Source: Rhizobium sp. SEMIA4064
Lineage (GTDB): Bacteria; Pseudomonadota; Alphaproteobacteria; Rhizobiales; Rhizobiaceae
DNA: 64,000 nt
NCBI RefSeq assembly: GCF_003025035.1
Contig: NZ_PYJN01000016.1
Coordinates: 372,001 to 436,000 of the forward strand
Reading direction: 5' to 3'
Below the pieces are notes generated by a model. That model did no database searches. It was not told the DNA's origin and saw only the letters and a list, made by a program, of their open reading frames with translations. Of the stretch, positions 49,365 to 56,800 are shown in pieces. The first letter of the stretch is position 1. Each line of letters opens with the position of its first letter. The position numbers and the translations under genes were made by a program.

Positions 49365-49442
49365 ATGGGATTGACGCGATCCATCAACGTCCTAGTGGTC
49401 AGTGCAGCATTCCTATTCGTTGTGACGATGCTTTTCATCTGA
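49365..49442 (+). CDS. Short single-span membrane peptide (25 residues)
   Basis: A 25-codon frame starting ATG at 49365, 5 nt after a textbook AGGAGG site, and ending TGA at 49442. The peptide begins MGLTRSINVL and continues as an unbroken hydrophobic stretch (VVSAAFLFVVTMLFI) long enough to cross the membrane once, with the positive Arg near the N-terminus. It has its own leader and a strong terminator 65 bp later, so it looks like a complete small transcription unit. No family is known to me. Coding is inferred from the ribosome site, hydrophobic profile and isolation. Confidence 0.72.
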   Translation: MGLTRSINVLVVSAAFLFVVTMLFI

Positions 49443-49506
49443 CGACATAGCGAACAGTGCAGGAAACCGAACTCCTGAAAGCTAACAAAACACTTAGTCC
49501 ATTTAA

Positions 49507-49538
49507 AAAGCGCATGTCGCGACCGACATGCGCTTTTT
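49507..49538. terminator. Bidirectional terminator between the short gene and metF
   Basis: A perfect 13-bp stem AAAGCGCATGTCG / CGACATGCGCTTT with a CGAC loop, flanked by A and T runs, able to end both the plus-strand short gene and the minus-strand metF transcript. Confidence 0.93.
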
Positions 49539-49575
49539 CATGCCCGCTTCCCAGATATCACCCGGCCAAATCCCG

Positions 49576-50478
49576 TCAGGCAGCGGCGCCGGCGCGCGCA
49601 TCCGTCTTGCGCGGAATGCCCAATCGGTCGAGAACGGCGCTGACGAGCGGAGAGCGGTTCATCGTATAGAGATGAAACTCATGGATGCCGCGACGAACCA
49701 GGTCTTCGATCTGCTCCGCGGCGACATCTGCAGCGACATCGGCGCGTTTATCGGCATCCTCGTCGAGGCCGTCGAAACGTTCGTCCAACCAGGAAGGGAT
49801 GAGGGTGCCGCAGGCGCCGGCAAACCGCTTCAACTGCGTCAGATTCTGGATCGGCATGATACCCGGGACGACCGGAATCTTGATGCCGGCAGCACGCACA
49901 CGGTCATGATAGCGTTCAAAGGCGTCATTATCGAAGAAGAACTGGGTGAGCGCCCTGTTAGCGCCATTGTCCGCTTTGCGCTTCAGCATATCGATATCGG
50001 CTGCGGTATCGCGGCTCTCCGGATGTTTTTCCGGATAGGCGGAAACGGAAATATCGAAATCGCCACGCTCGCGCAAAGCCGACACCAGTTCGGCCGCATT
50101 GGCATAGCCGCCGGGATGCGGCTGGTAAGCGGCGCCGACGCCGCCCGGCGGATCACCGCGCAGCGCTACGAAACGGCGGACGCCGGTCGAGAGCAAATCG
50201 TCGATAACCCGGTGCGTATCCTCGCGCGTTGCGCCTACGCATGTCAGATGCGAAGCGGTCGTGAACGGCGTCTCGTGGATCATCCGGCGCACGGCAGACA
50301 ATGTCGGAGCTTTGGTCGAACCGCCGGCGCCATAGGTGACCGAGACGAAATCCGGCTCCCACTCGCTCAGGTCGGCCACCGTATTCCAAAGTTGCGTCTC
50401 GGCTTCCTCCGATTTCGGCGGGAAGAATTCGAAGGAAATACGGATGCCACGCTGGCCGTTTTCAGTCTTTGAAGACAT
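49576..50478 (-). CDS. metF: Methylenetetrahydrofolate reductase MetF
   Basis: A 300-residue TIM-barrel flavoprotein that reduces 5,10-methylene-THF to 5-methyl-THF, the methyl donor for methionine synthesis. It begins ISFEFFPPKSEEAE with the catalytic Glu, then DFVSVTYGAGGS, HLTCVGATRE, FVALRGDPP and the substrate-binding FFFDNDAF. Length fits the bacterial form. It starts 1 bp after the ArsR-methyltransferase gene and is certainly cotranscribed with it. Confidence 0.98.
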   Translation of the reverse strand: MSSKTENGQRGIRISFEFFPPKSEEAETQLWNTVADLSEWEPDFVSVTYGAGGSTKAPTLSAVRRMIHETPFTTASHLTCVGATREDTHRVIDDLLSTGVRRFVALRGDPPGGVGAAYQPHPGGYANAAELVSALRERGDFDISVSAYPEKHPESRDTAADIDMLKRKADNGANRALTQFFFDNDAFERYHDRVRAAGIKIPVVPGIMPIQNLTQLKRFAGACGTLIPSWLDERFDGLDEDADKRADVAADVAAEQIEDLVRRGIHEFHLYTMNRSPLVSAVLDRLGIPRKTDARAGAAA

Positions 50479-50479
50479 A

Positions 50480-51505
50480 TCAAGCTCTCCCGGCGAGAAT
50501 GGGGGAGGATTGACGATCCTGCCCGGCGGCGATCAGCAGCCGCGGGTCGCGCGCCAGCCAGATCGTGACCGTGAGCGCTTGACCGCCTTCCCTCCCCGAA
50601 TGAAGGTCCAGCACCTGCTCGACATCAAGTCCCGCCAATTTCAACCATTCCGATATGGCCTGATGCGAGAAACCGAGTCTCAGATGCGCATGTTCGTCGC
50701 GTAGATATTCCAGCCCGTGCGGGGCGAGATCGATGATCACCAGCCTGCCGCCGGGCCTCAGCATTCGCGCCGCCTCGTTGATGGCAATCTCCGGCTGATC
50801 CAGAAAATGCAGTACCTGATGGATGGTGATCAGATCGAAATCCTGCGCTTCGAGCGGCAGGTTGAAAATGTCGCCATGCCGCACCGAAGCGGCAGTAATG
50901 TTCGATCGATCGAGATTGGCGCGCGCGACGGCCAGCATGTCGCGGCTCGCATCGATGCCGACCGCGCGGCGATAGTGACCCGCCAGCAATTGCAGCATCC
51001 GGCCCGTACCAGTGCCGAGATCCAGGAAAGAGTCGATCTGCTGCGGACCGATCAACTCCATCAAGGCCTTGTCGACATCCTCATCGGCCACATGCAGGCG
51101 GCGCAGTTCATCCCACTCCGCGGCATTGCGGCTGAAATAGGCCTGTGCCCGTTCCGCGCGGATACGCTTGACGGCAGAAAGCCGCTCGCCATCACGCAGC
51201 AACACCGGATCGCTTTCAGCCGCATGCCGGAGAAGCGTGCGCACGAGAACGACCGCCTTGCCCTCCTGCTTCAAGCGGAAATAGGCCCAGGCGCCCTCCT
51301 GATAGCGGTCGATGAGGCCGGCCTCGCCGAGCAACTTCAGGTGGCGCGAAATACGCGGCTGCGATTGGCCGAGAATTTCGGTAAGATCGGTGACGGTGAG
51401 ATCGCCAGCAGCAAGAAGCGCCAGCAGACGCAACCGCGTCGGCTCGCCTGCCGCCTTCAGCACGTCCACCAGATCATCCAAACCGAATTTTACGAAATCC
51501 GTCAT
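50480..51505 (-). CDS. ArsR-methyltransferase fusion regulator (SahR-like)
   Basis: A 341-residue fusion. Residues 8-90 are an ArsR winged helix (AAGEPTRLRLLALLAAGDLTVTDL, recognition helix SQPRISRHLKLL). Residues 120-300 are a class I SAM-binding domain with LDLGTGTGR (161-169), IDASRDML and IHQVLHFLDQPE. From memory, a group of proteobacterial regulators called SahR senses S-adenosylhomocysteine and controls methionine-cycle genes; the fusion, the metF partner and the perfect palindrome upstream fit that role. Whether the domain still methylates anything is unknown. Start at ATG 51505. Confidence 0.88.
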   Translation of the reverse strand: MTDFVKFGLDDLVDVLKAAGEPTRLRLLALLAAGDLTVTDLTEILGQSQPRISRHLKLLGEAGLIDRYQEGAWAYFRLKQEGKAVVLVRTLLRHAAESDPVLLRDGERLSAVKRIRAERAQAYFSRNAAEWDELRRLHVADEDVDKALMELIGPQQIDSFLDLGTGTGRMLQLLAGHYRRAVGIDASRDMLAVARANLDRSNITAASVRHGDIFNLPLEAQDFDLITIHQVLHFLDQPEIAINEAARMLRPGGRLVIIDLAPHGLEYLRDEHAHLRLGFSHQAISEWLKLAGLDVEQVLDLHSGREGGQALTVTIWLARDPRLLIAAGQDRQSSPILAGRA

Positions 51506-51523
51506 TCGACACCCAATCAAGAT

Positions 51524-51539
51524 ATAAAGATATCTTTAT
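51524..51539 (-). promoter_or_regulatory. Perfect 16-bp palindrome, operator of the metF operon
   Basis: ATAAAGATATCTTTAT reads the same on both strands and lies 18 bp before the regulator start codon. It is long, isolated and AT-rich in a GC-rich genome, as expected of an operator for a dimeric ArsR-type protein. Binding by the adjacent fusion regulator is inferred. Confidence 0.72.
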
Positions 51540-51650
51540 GTGATTTGGATGCGCTCCGCAAGACCCAATTGCGGATTAAGCGAACTCGACGTCGGAAATC
51601 TGTTAGTTTTTGTCGGCTAGGGAATATGTGCCTCCTGCCCTACGGCAAAG

Positions 51651-51676
51651 AAAAACCCCGGACATGCCGGGGTTTT
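51651..51676 (-). terminator. Terminator of ettA
   Basis: A 10-bp stem AAAACCCCGG / CCGGGGTTTT with an ACATG loop, followed on the minus strand by a T run. It lies 22 bp past the ettA stop. Confidence 0.9.
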
Positions 51677-51698
51677 CCATGACGGAAAGACAGCAAAC

Positions 51699-53348
51699 TT
51701 ATCGTGTCAGGCGCTTGTGCGCCTGGCTGCCCGGATTGAGAGCATCGGGGCCGAGGCGGCGGATCTTGTCCTGCTCGTAATCTTCGAAATTGCCTTCGAA
51801 CCATTCGACATGGCCTTCGCCTTCAAAGGCCAGGATATGCGTGGCCAGACGGTCGAGGAACATGCGATCATGGCTGATGATGATGGCGCAGCCGGCGAAG
51901 TTTTCGAGCGCGCTTTCCAGCGCCCCCAGCGTTTCCGTATCGAGGTCGTTGGTCGGTTCGTCGAGCAGAAGCACGTTGCCGCCAGCCTTCAGCATCTTGG
52001 CCAGGTGAACGCGGTTGCGCTGACCGCCGGAGAGATTGCCGACCTTCTGCTGCTGGTCGCCGCCCTTGAAGTTGAAGGCGCCGCAATAGGCGCGCGAGTT
52101 CATGTCGAACTTGCCGAGCTTGATGATTTCGGCGCCGCCGGAGATTTCCTCCCATACGGTCTTGTTGCCGTCAAGCGCGTCGCGGCTCTGGTCGACATAG
52201 CTGAGATGCACCGTCTCGCCGATGCGGATCGAGCCGGAATCCGGCTTTTCCCGCCCGGTGATCATCTTGAACAGGGTGGTCTTGCCGGCGCCGTTCGGGC
52301 CGATGATGCCGACGATGCCGCCCGGCGGCAGCTTGATCGACAGATCGTTGACCAGCGTGCGGCCTTCGAAGCCCTTGGTGATGCCCTCCATCTCGATCAC
52401 CACCTGGCCAAGACGCTCGCTGACCGGAATGATGATCTGCGCATCACCGGGACGCTGATTTTCAGCAGCATCGACCAGTTGTTCGTAAGCGTTGATACGC
52501 GCCTTGGACTTGGCCTGACGGGCCTTGGGGCTGGAGGCAATCCATTCCTGTTCGCGGCTGATCGCCTTCTGGCGGCCGGCTTCTTCGCGGGCTTCCTGCA
52601 GCATGCGCTTGGCCTTGGCCTGCAGATAGGCGGAGTAGTTGCCTTCGTAAGGAATGCCACGGCCGCGGTCGAGTTCGAGAATCCAGCCGGTAACATTGTC
52701 GAGGAAGTAGCGGTCGTGGGTGATCATCATCACGGCACCCGGATAGTCGCGCAGGTGCTTTTCCAGCCAGGCGATGGTCTCGGCGTCGAGATGGTTGGTC
52801 GGTTCGTCGAGCAGCAGCAGGTCCGGCTGCGAGAGAAGCAGGCGGCAAAGCGCGATACGGCGGCGCTCACCGCCGGAAAGGCTGGTGACTTCGGCATCGC
52901 GCGGCGGGCAGCACAATGCTTCCATCGCCATCTCGACCTGGCTTTCCAGATCCCAGAGATTCTGGCTGTCGATGATGTCCTGGAGCCTGGCGCCCTCGTC
53001 CGCCGTCTCGTCGGAATAGTTCATCATCAATTCGTTGTAGCGATTGAGGATTTCGGTTTTCTTGGCAACGCCTTCCATGACGTTTTCGAACACCGTCTTG
53101 TTGGGATCGAGCTGAGGCTCCTGCGCCAGGTAGCCGATGGTGGCGCCTTCGGCCAACCAGGCTTCGCCGGTATATTCCTTGTCGAGGCCGGCCATGATGC
53201 GCAGCACGGTCGACTTACCGGCACCGTTCGGGCCGAGAATACCGATCTTGGCGTCGGGATAAAAAGAGAGATGAATATTTTCGAGAATCTTCTTGGCGCC
53301 ATAGGCCTTATTCAGACCGGCCATATGATAGATGAACTGACGTGCCAT
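51699..53348 (-). CDS. ettA: ABC-F translation factor EttA
   Basis: A 549-residue soluble ABC-F protein that binds the ribosomal E site and gates entry into elongation according to energy state. Two ATPase cassettes: Walker A GPNGAGKS at 39-46 and GPNGAGKT in the second; signatures LSGGERRRIALCRLLL and LSGGQRNRVHLAKML; Walker B LLLLDEPTNHLD and VLLLDEPTNDLD. The linker between them is the charged helical P-site tRNA-interaction motif (EEAGRQKAISREQEWI). Length and the EttA-type arm fit. Start at ATG 53348 (MARQFIYHM). Confidence 0.95.
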   Translation of the reverse strand: MARQFIYHMAGLNKAYGAKKILENIHLSFYPDAKIGILGPNGAGKSTVLRIMAGLDKEYTGEAWLAEGATIGYLAQEPQLDPNKTVFENVMEGVAKKTEILNRYNELMMNYSDETADEGARLQDIIDSQNLWDLESQVEMAMEALCCPPRDAEVTSLSGGERRRIALCRLLLSQPDLLLLDEPTNHLDAETIAWLEKHLRDYPGAVMMITHDRYFLDNVTGWILELDRGRGIPYEGNYSAYLQAKAKRMLQEAREEAGRQKAISREQEWIASSPKARQAKSKARINAYEQLVDAAENQRPGDAQIIIPVSERLGQVVIEMEGITKGFEGRTLVNDLSIKLPPGGIVGIIGPNGAGKTTLFKMITGREKPDSGSIRIGETVHLSYVDQSRDALDGNKTVWEEISGGAEIIKLGKFDMNSRAYCGAFNFKGGDQQQKVGNLSGGQRNRVHLAKMLKAGGNVLLLDEPTNDLDTETLGALESALENFAGCAIIISHDRMFLDRLATHILAFEGEGHVEWFEGNFEDYEQDKIRRLGPDALNPGSQAHKRLTR

Positions 53349-53474
53349 AGCTTGGGTTACTCCACGGGCGGATAACATTGCGAATTGTGCCGCTATGTAG
53401 GCGAAACCCCGCCCTCGGGCAACGGCGAAACCTTGTCCGAGGGCATTTATCCGCGTCGAGCCACTTGCTGGATG

Positions 53475-54224
53475 TCAGAAACCTGCCGCGTCCACCACGC
53501 CTTGATCGCAGCCGAACGATGTTCTGCCGGCGCTCTGGATCAGTTGCTCAAGCCGCGGCTCGCCGTCTGGCGATGGCTGGATGGCGTCTTCCGAGAGGCC
53601 GATCGTCAGTTCCGAGATCACGCGCACCTTGCCGACCTGGCGGCAGCTCATCTTCACACGATCGCTGGCACCCGCGCCAAAGCTCTTGTCGAAAGCCGCC
53701 TTGATGGCGTCTGCACTGAGCGTCTTGCCGATATTCTGCGCGAAAAGATCGCGCACGGCGGAAGCATTGAGTTCGTTGATTAGGCCCACCGCAGTCCCGA
53801 AATAATCATCGGCGCTGAGCTTGGTGCAACTGCCGTGCTTGATCCACTCATGCCGCTCCAGACCGGATTGCGTGCCGGGCATGACTTTATCCAGCGATGC
53901 CTTGGTTTCTGCCGAAAGTTGAACAGCCGGCAGGTCTTTCCAATCGCTGCTGCGATCGGACTGCTTCAGATCATCGGAAACATCGCAATATTCCTGCCGC
54001 ATCGGCCAGAGACCGTGGAGCGAAAAGTTCTTGGCGTCGAAATTATTCGATGATTGATTTCGGCATTCTGCCTTCTTTTGGTTCGTCGCACAGAACGCAG
54101 GTTCCCAACTTGCCGCCAGAATAAATCGCGTCCGCCCATGGCTATTTTCCTCGGCCACGGCACTCGTCGCCATCACCACCGCCGTCAGAACAGCAACTGC
54201 AAACCCTTGAAGCCAAGGCCTCAT
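53475..54224 (-). CDS. Secreted ribonuclease T2
   Basis: A 249-residue exported RNase of the T2 family, cutting RNA via 2',3'-cyclic phosphates. Signal peptide MRPWLQGFAVAVLTAVVMA up to SAVA-EE at residue 24. Catalytic motifs CAS-I FSLHGLWP with His70 and CAS-II HEWIKHGSC with Glu126 and His130. Several Cys residues suit disulfides in the periplasm or outside. Start at ATG 54224 behind GGAGG; the frame is open far upstream but without signal or family features. It may scavenge phosphate or nucleotides, an inference. Confidence 0.93.
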   Translation of the reverse strand: MRPWLQGFAVAVLTAVVMATSAVAEENSHGRTRFILAASWEPAFCATNQKKAECRNQSSNNFDAKNFSLHGLWPMRQEYCDVSDDLKQSDRSSDWKDLPAVQLSAETKASLDKVMPGTQSGLERHEWIKHGSCTKLSADDYFGTAVGLINELNASAVRDLFAQNIGKTLSADAIKAAFDKSFGAGASDRVKMSCRQVGKVRVISELTIGLSEDAIQPSPDGEPRLEQLIQSAGRTSFGCDQGVVDAAGF

Positions 54225-54392
54225 TTCATACCTCCAAAACAGAACAATATGAGAACAAATAAGCAGTTTGATCGGCGGCACGCAACCCTGAATCGCAAAG
54301 CCACGAAGATTTATTTCTGTGAGCTTCACTCGCCGCGCATTGCAATCGTGGTAGCTATGACCTTTCGTCCGCATGGGGAGGAAACGCGCATC

Positions 54393-55325
54393 ATGTTTGC
54401 CGAAAAGAGGCGTCTGAATAGTCCGACGAGTGCGACGCTCGCCTATCATCATGTGCCGGCCGAGGGCAGCGCGCGTGGCGTGCTTCTCATCAGCCACGGC
54501 CTTGCCGAACATTCCCGTCGCTATGAACGCTTCGCTGGAGCAATGGCGGCGCACCGCTTTCACGTCTACGCTCACGATCATCGCGGACACGGCGAGACAA
54601 CGGCTGCCGACGCGCCACTCGGCCGCTTCGCAAGGCGCAACGGCGTCGATGCAGTCATTGCCGATGTGCTGGCGATGCGCGAGCTTGCCGCCGCCGCCCA
54701 TCCCGGCCTGCCAGTCATCCTCTTCGGCCACTCCATGGGTGGGTTGATCAGCCTCAACGCGGCGGTGACGCATCCCGATAAATTCGACGCCGTCACCGTT
54801 TGGAACTCGAATTTCAATGCCGGGCTTGCCGGGCGCGCGGCCCAGGTCATCCTGAAGGCGGAACGCATGCTAAAAGGTTCCGATGTCCCTAGTGGACTGT
54901 TGCCGAAGTTGACCTTCGGCGCCTGGGGCCAATCTGTCGCCAATCGCCGTACCGAATTCGACTGGCTGTCACGTATTCCGGAAGAGGTGGATAAGTACAT
55001 TGCCGACCCGCTCTGCGGCTTCGATGCCTCGGTCTCGCTATGGCTGGATATTTTCGAACTGACCTTCCGTGCACCGCAAAAGGACCACCTCGATCGGCTT
55101 CGGCGCGACATGCCGATCCATCTCATCGGCGGCGGGCATGACCCCGCGACGAACAATGGAAAGGCGATTTCATGGCTGTCAAACCATTTGAAAAGAGCCG
55201 GATTCTCGCATATCACCACGACTATCTATCAGGACATGCGGCATGAGACTCTGAACGAAATCGGCGCAGCCGCCGCCATTTCGGATTTTGCGAACTGGTG
55301 TCAACAGGTGACCGCAAAAGCCTGA
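54393..55325 (+). CDS. Alpha/beta hydrolase, lysophospholipase-like (serine aminopeptidase S33 domain)
   Basis: A 310-residue alpha/beta hydrolase of the Hydrolase_4 type. The nucleophile elbow is GHSMGG with Ser near residue 112, preceded by VLLISHGLAEHSRRYERFA and VYAHDHRGHGET, the hallmark of the monoacylglycerol lipase/lysophospholipase group. The acid is in LIGGGHDPATNN and the catalytic His in YQDMRHETLNE. Likely acts on lysophospholipids or monoglycerides. Start at ATG 54393 behind GGGGAGGA; an upstream in-frame ATG at 54358 is possible. Divergent from RNase T2. Confidence 0.88.
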   Translation: MFAEKRRLNSPTSATLAYHHVPAEGSARGVLLISHGLAEHSRRYERFAGAMAAHRFHVYAHDHRGHGETTAADAPLGRFARRNGVDAVIADVLAMRELAAAAHPGLPVILFGHSMGGLISLNAAVTHPDKFDAVTVWNSNFNAGLAGRAAQVILKAERMLKGSDVPSGLLPKLTFGAWGQSVANRRTEFDWLSRIPEEVDKYIADPLCGFDASVSLWLDIFELTFRAPQKDHLDRLRRDMPIHLIGGGHDPATNNGKAISWLSNHLKRAGFSHITTTIYQDMRHETLNEIGAAAAISDFANWCQQVTAKA

Positions 55326-55344
55326 TTCCCATAGGAATGTTCGA

Positions 55345-55530
55345 ATGAGTGCCACCGACAGTTCCCCTGCCCCGTTTGCATCAATCGGAGCTGACATTCG
55401 GCCTGTTGATGATGTTCCTGTCGGTCGTCCTGTCACCGATCATCGACATCTTCTCGAAGCTTGCCGCAATCACCATTCCGCCAGCGGAGGTCCCGCCGCT
55501 TTTATATTCTCTGGCGCGAGCGCGCTTTGA
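55345..55530 (+). pseudogene. Remnant of a DMT/EamA transporter gene
   Basis: The start MSATDSSPAPFASIGADIR is in one frame. The next stretch, TFGLLMMFLSVVLSPIIDIFSKL followed by AAITIPPAEV, is in another frame and reads like the first span of an EamA-type permease. The end, AAFIFSGASAL, falls back into the first frame where the second span (normally RFIFQ) would begin. So the N-terminal part of a transporter survives with at least two frameshifts and nothing beyond about residue 60. The hydrophobic segment is seen; the family call is from memory. Confidence 0.55.
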
Positions 55531-55594
55531 TTCCAAGCCCGTATCCGATACATCTGAGAGCACTTTCGCGCTCTAGCCGCCTATCTGGACCGAC

Positions 55595-56800
55595 ATGACC
55601 GATCATAGGACCAAGAAACCGCCCCTTTCCGGCATTCGCGTCATCGAGCTGGCCCGCGTTCTCGCCGGCCCCTGGGCGGGGCAGATGCTGGCCGATCTCG
55701 GCGCCGACGTCATCAAGGTCGAGAACCCGGAGGGAGGCGACGATACGCGCCAATGGGGTCCGCCTTTCGTCGAGGGCAAGGATGGGGAAAACCTTTCGGC
55801 CGCCTATTATCACTCCGCCAACCGCGGCAAACGGTCTGTTGTCGCCGATCTCAAGACGGAAGAGGGCCAGGCCCTTGTTCGGCGGCTGGTCATGACCGCC
55901 GATGTGCTGATCGAGAATTTCAAGCTGGGCGGCCTGGTCAAATATGGGCTCGACTACGAGAGCCTGAGGAAGATCAATCCCAAACTGGTTTATTGTTCGA
56001 TCACCGGCTTCGGCCAGACCGGTCCCTATGCCGGCCTCGCAGGTTATGACTATATCGTCCAGGGGATGTCTGGCTTCATGTCGATCACCGGCGAGCCGGA
56101 TGGCCAGCCGATGAAAGCAGGGGTCGCGATCGCGGATATCTTCACCGGCATCTACGCCGTCTCTGCGATAGAAGCGGCCCTGATCCACGCGCTGAAGACC
56201 GGCGAAGGCCAGCTTGTCGATATGGCGTTGCTCGACGTGCAATCCGCCGTGCTCGCCAATCAAAACATGAACTATCTGATTTCGGGCAAGGCTCCCACAC
56301 GCCTCGGAAACGCTCATCCCAATATCTCGCCCTATGAGGTCGTCCCAACAGCGGACGGCTACCTGATCCTTGCCGTCGGCAATGACGGACAGTTTCGCCG
56401 TCTCTGCGCAATTCTCGGCATCGCGGCACATGCGGACGATGAGCGCTATGCTACCAACAAAGCCCGCGTTGCCCATCGCCATGACGTCCGCGCTTTCATC
56501 TCGGCGAAAACGCTTTCCTGGAAAAAGGCGGACCTGCTGAAGGCCTGCGAGGACAATGCCGTGCCGGCCGGCGCCATCAACACGATCGAAGACATGTTTG
56601 CCGACCCGCAGATCCAGGCTCGAGGCCTACGGATCGATCTCGAGGATGCCGCCGGCACCGTCATTCCGAGCGTGCGGACACCGGTCGTCCTGTCGGAAAC
56701 GCCGCTGACGTATACGCGGCCTAGCCCGCGTCTTGGGGAGCATCAGGAGGAGGTTCTCGCCGAATTGGCGGAACTGGAGGAAGGAAAGGCAAAACCATGA
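55595..56800 (+). CDS. CaiB/BaiF family CoA-transferase
   Basis: A 401-residue class III CoA-transferase. It opens LSGIRVIELARVLAGPWAGQMLADLGADVIKVE, the family signature, with LKTEEGQALVRRLV and ITGFGQTGPYAGLAGYDYI following. The catalytic Asp, which forms the aspartyl-CoA thioester, is Asp181 (VAIADIFTG), aligned with Asp169 of formyl-CoA transferase. The CoA donor and acceptor acid are unknown. The last four bases overlap the start of the thiamine-enzyme gene, so the two are coupled and probably act in one pathway. Confidence 0.93.
   Translation: MTDHRTKKPPLSGIRVIELARVLAGPWAGQMLADLGADVIKVENPEGGDDTRQWGPPFVEGKDGENLSAAYYHSANRGKRSVVADLKTEEGQALVRRLVMTADVLIENFKLGGLVKYGLDYESLRKINPKLVYCSITGFGQTGPYAGLAGYDYIVQGMSGFMSITGEPDGQPMKAGVAIADIFTGIYAVSAIEAALIHALKTGEGQLVDMALLDVQSAVLANQNMNYLISGKAPTRLGNAHPNISPYEVVPTADGYLILAVGNDGQFRRLCAILGIAAHADDERYATNKARVAHRHDVRAFISAKTLSWKKADLLKACEDNAVPAGAINTIEDMFADPQIQARGLRIDLEDAAGTVIPSVRTPVVLSETPLTYTRPSPRLGEHQEEVLAELAELEEGKAKP

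Noticed and set aside
51717..53375. 552-codon plus-strand open frame
   Set aside because: It mirrors ettA over its full length and has no family features or ribosome site.
54225..54773. N-terminal extension of the RNase T2 frame
   Set aside because: A clear signal peptide and ribosome site at 54224 set the start; the extension overlaps the divergent hydrolase.
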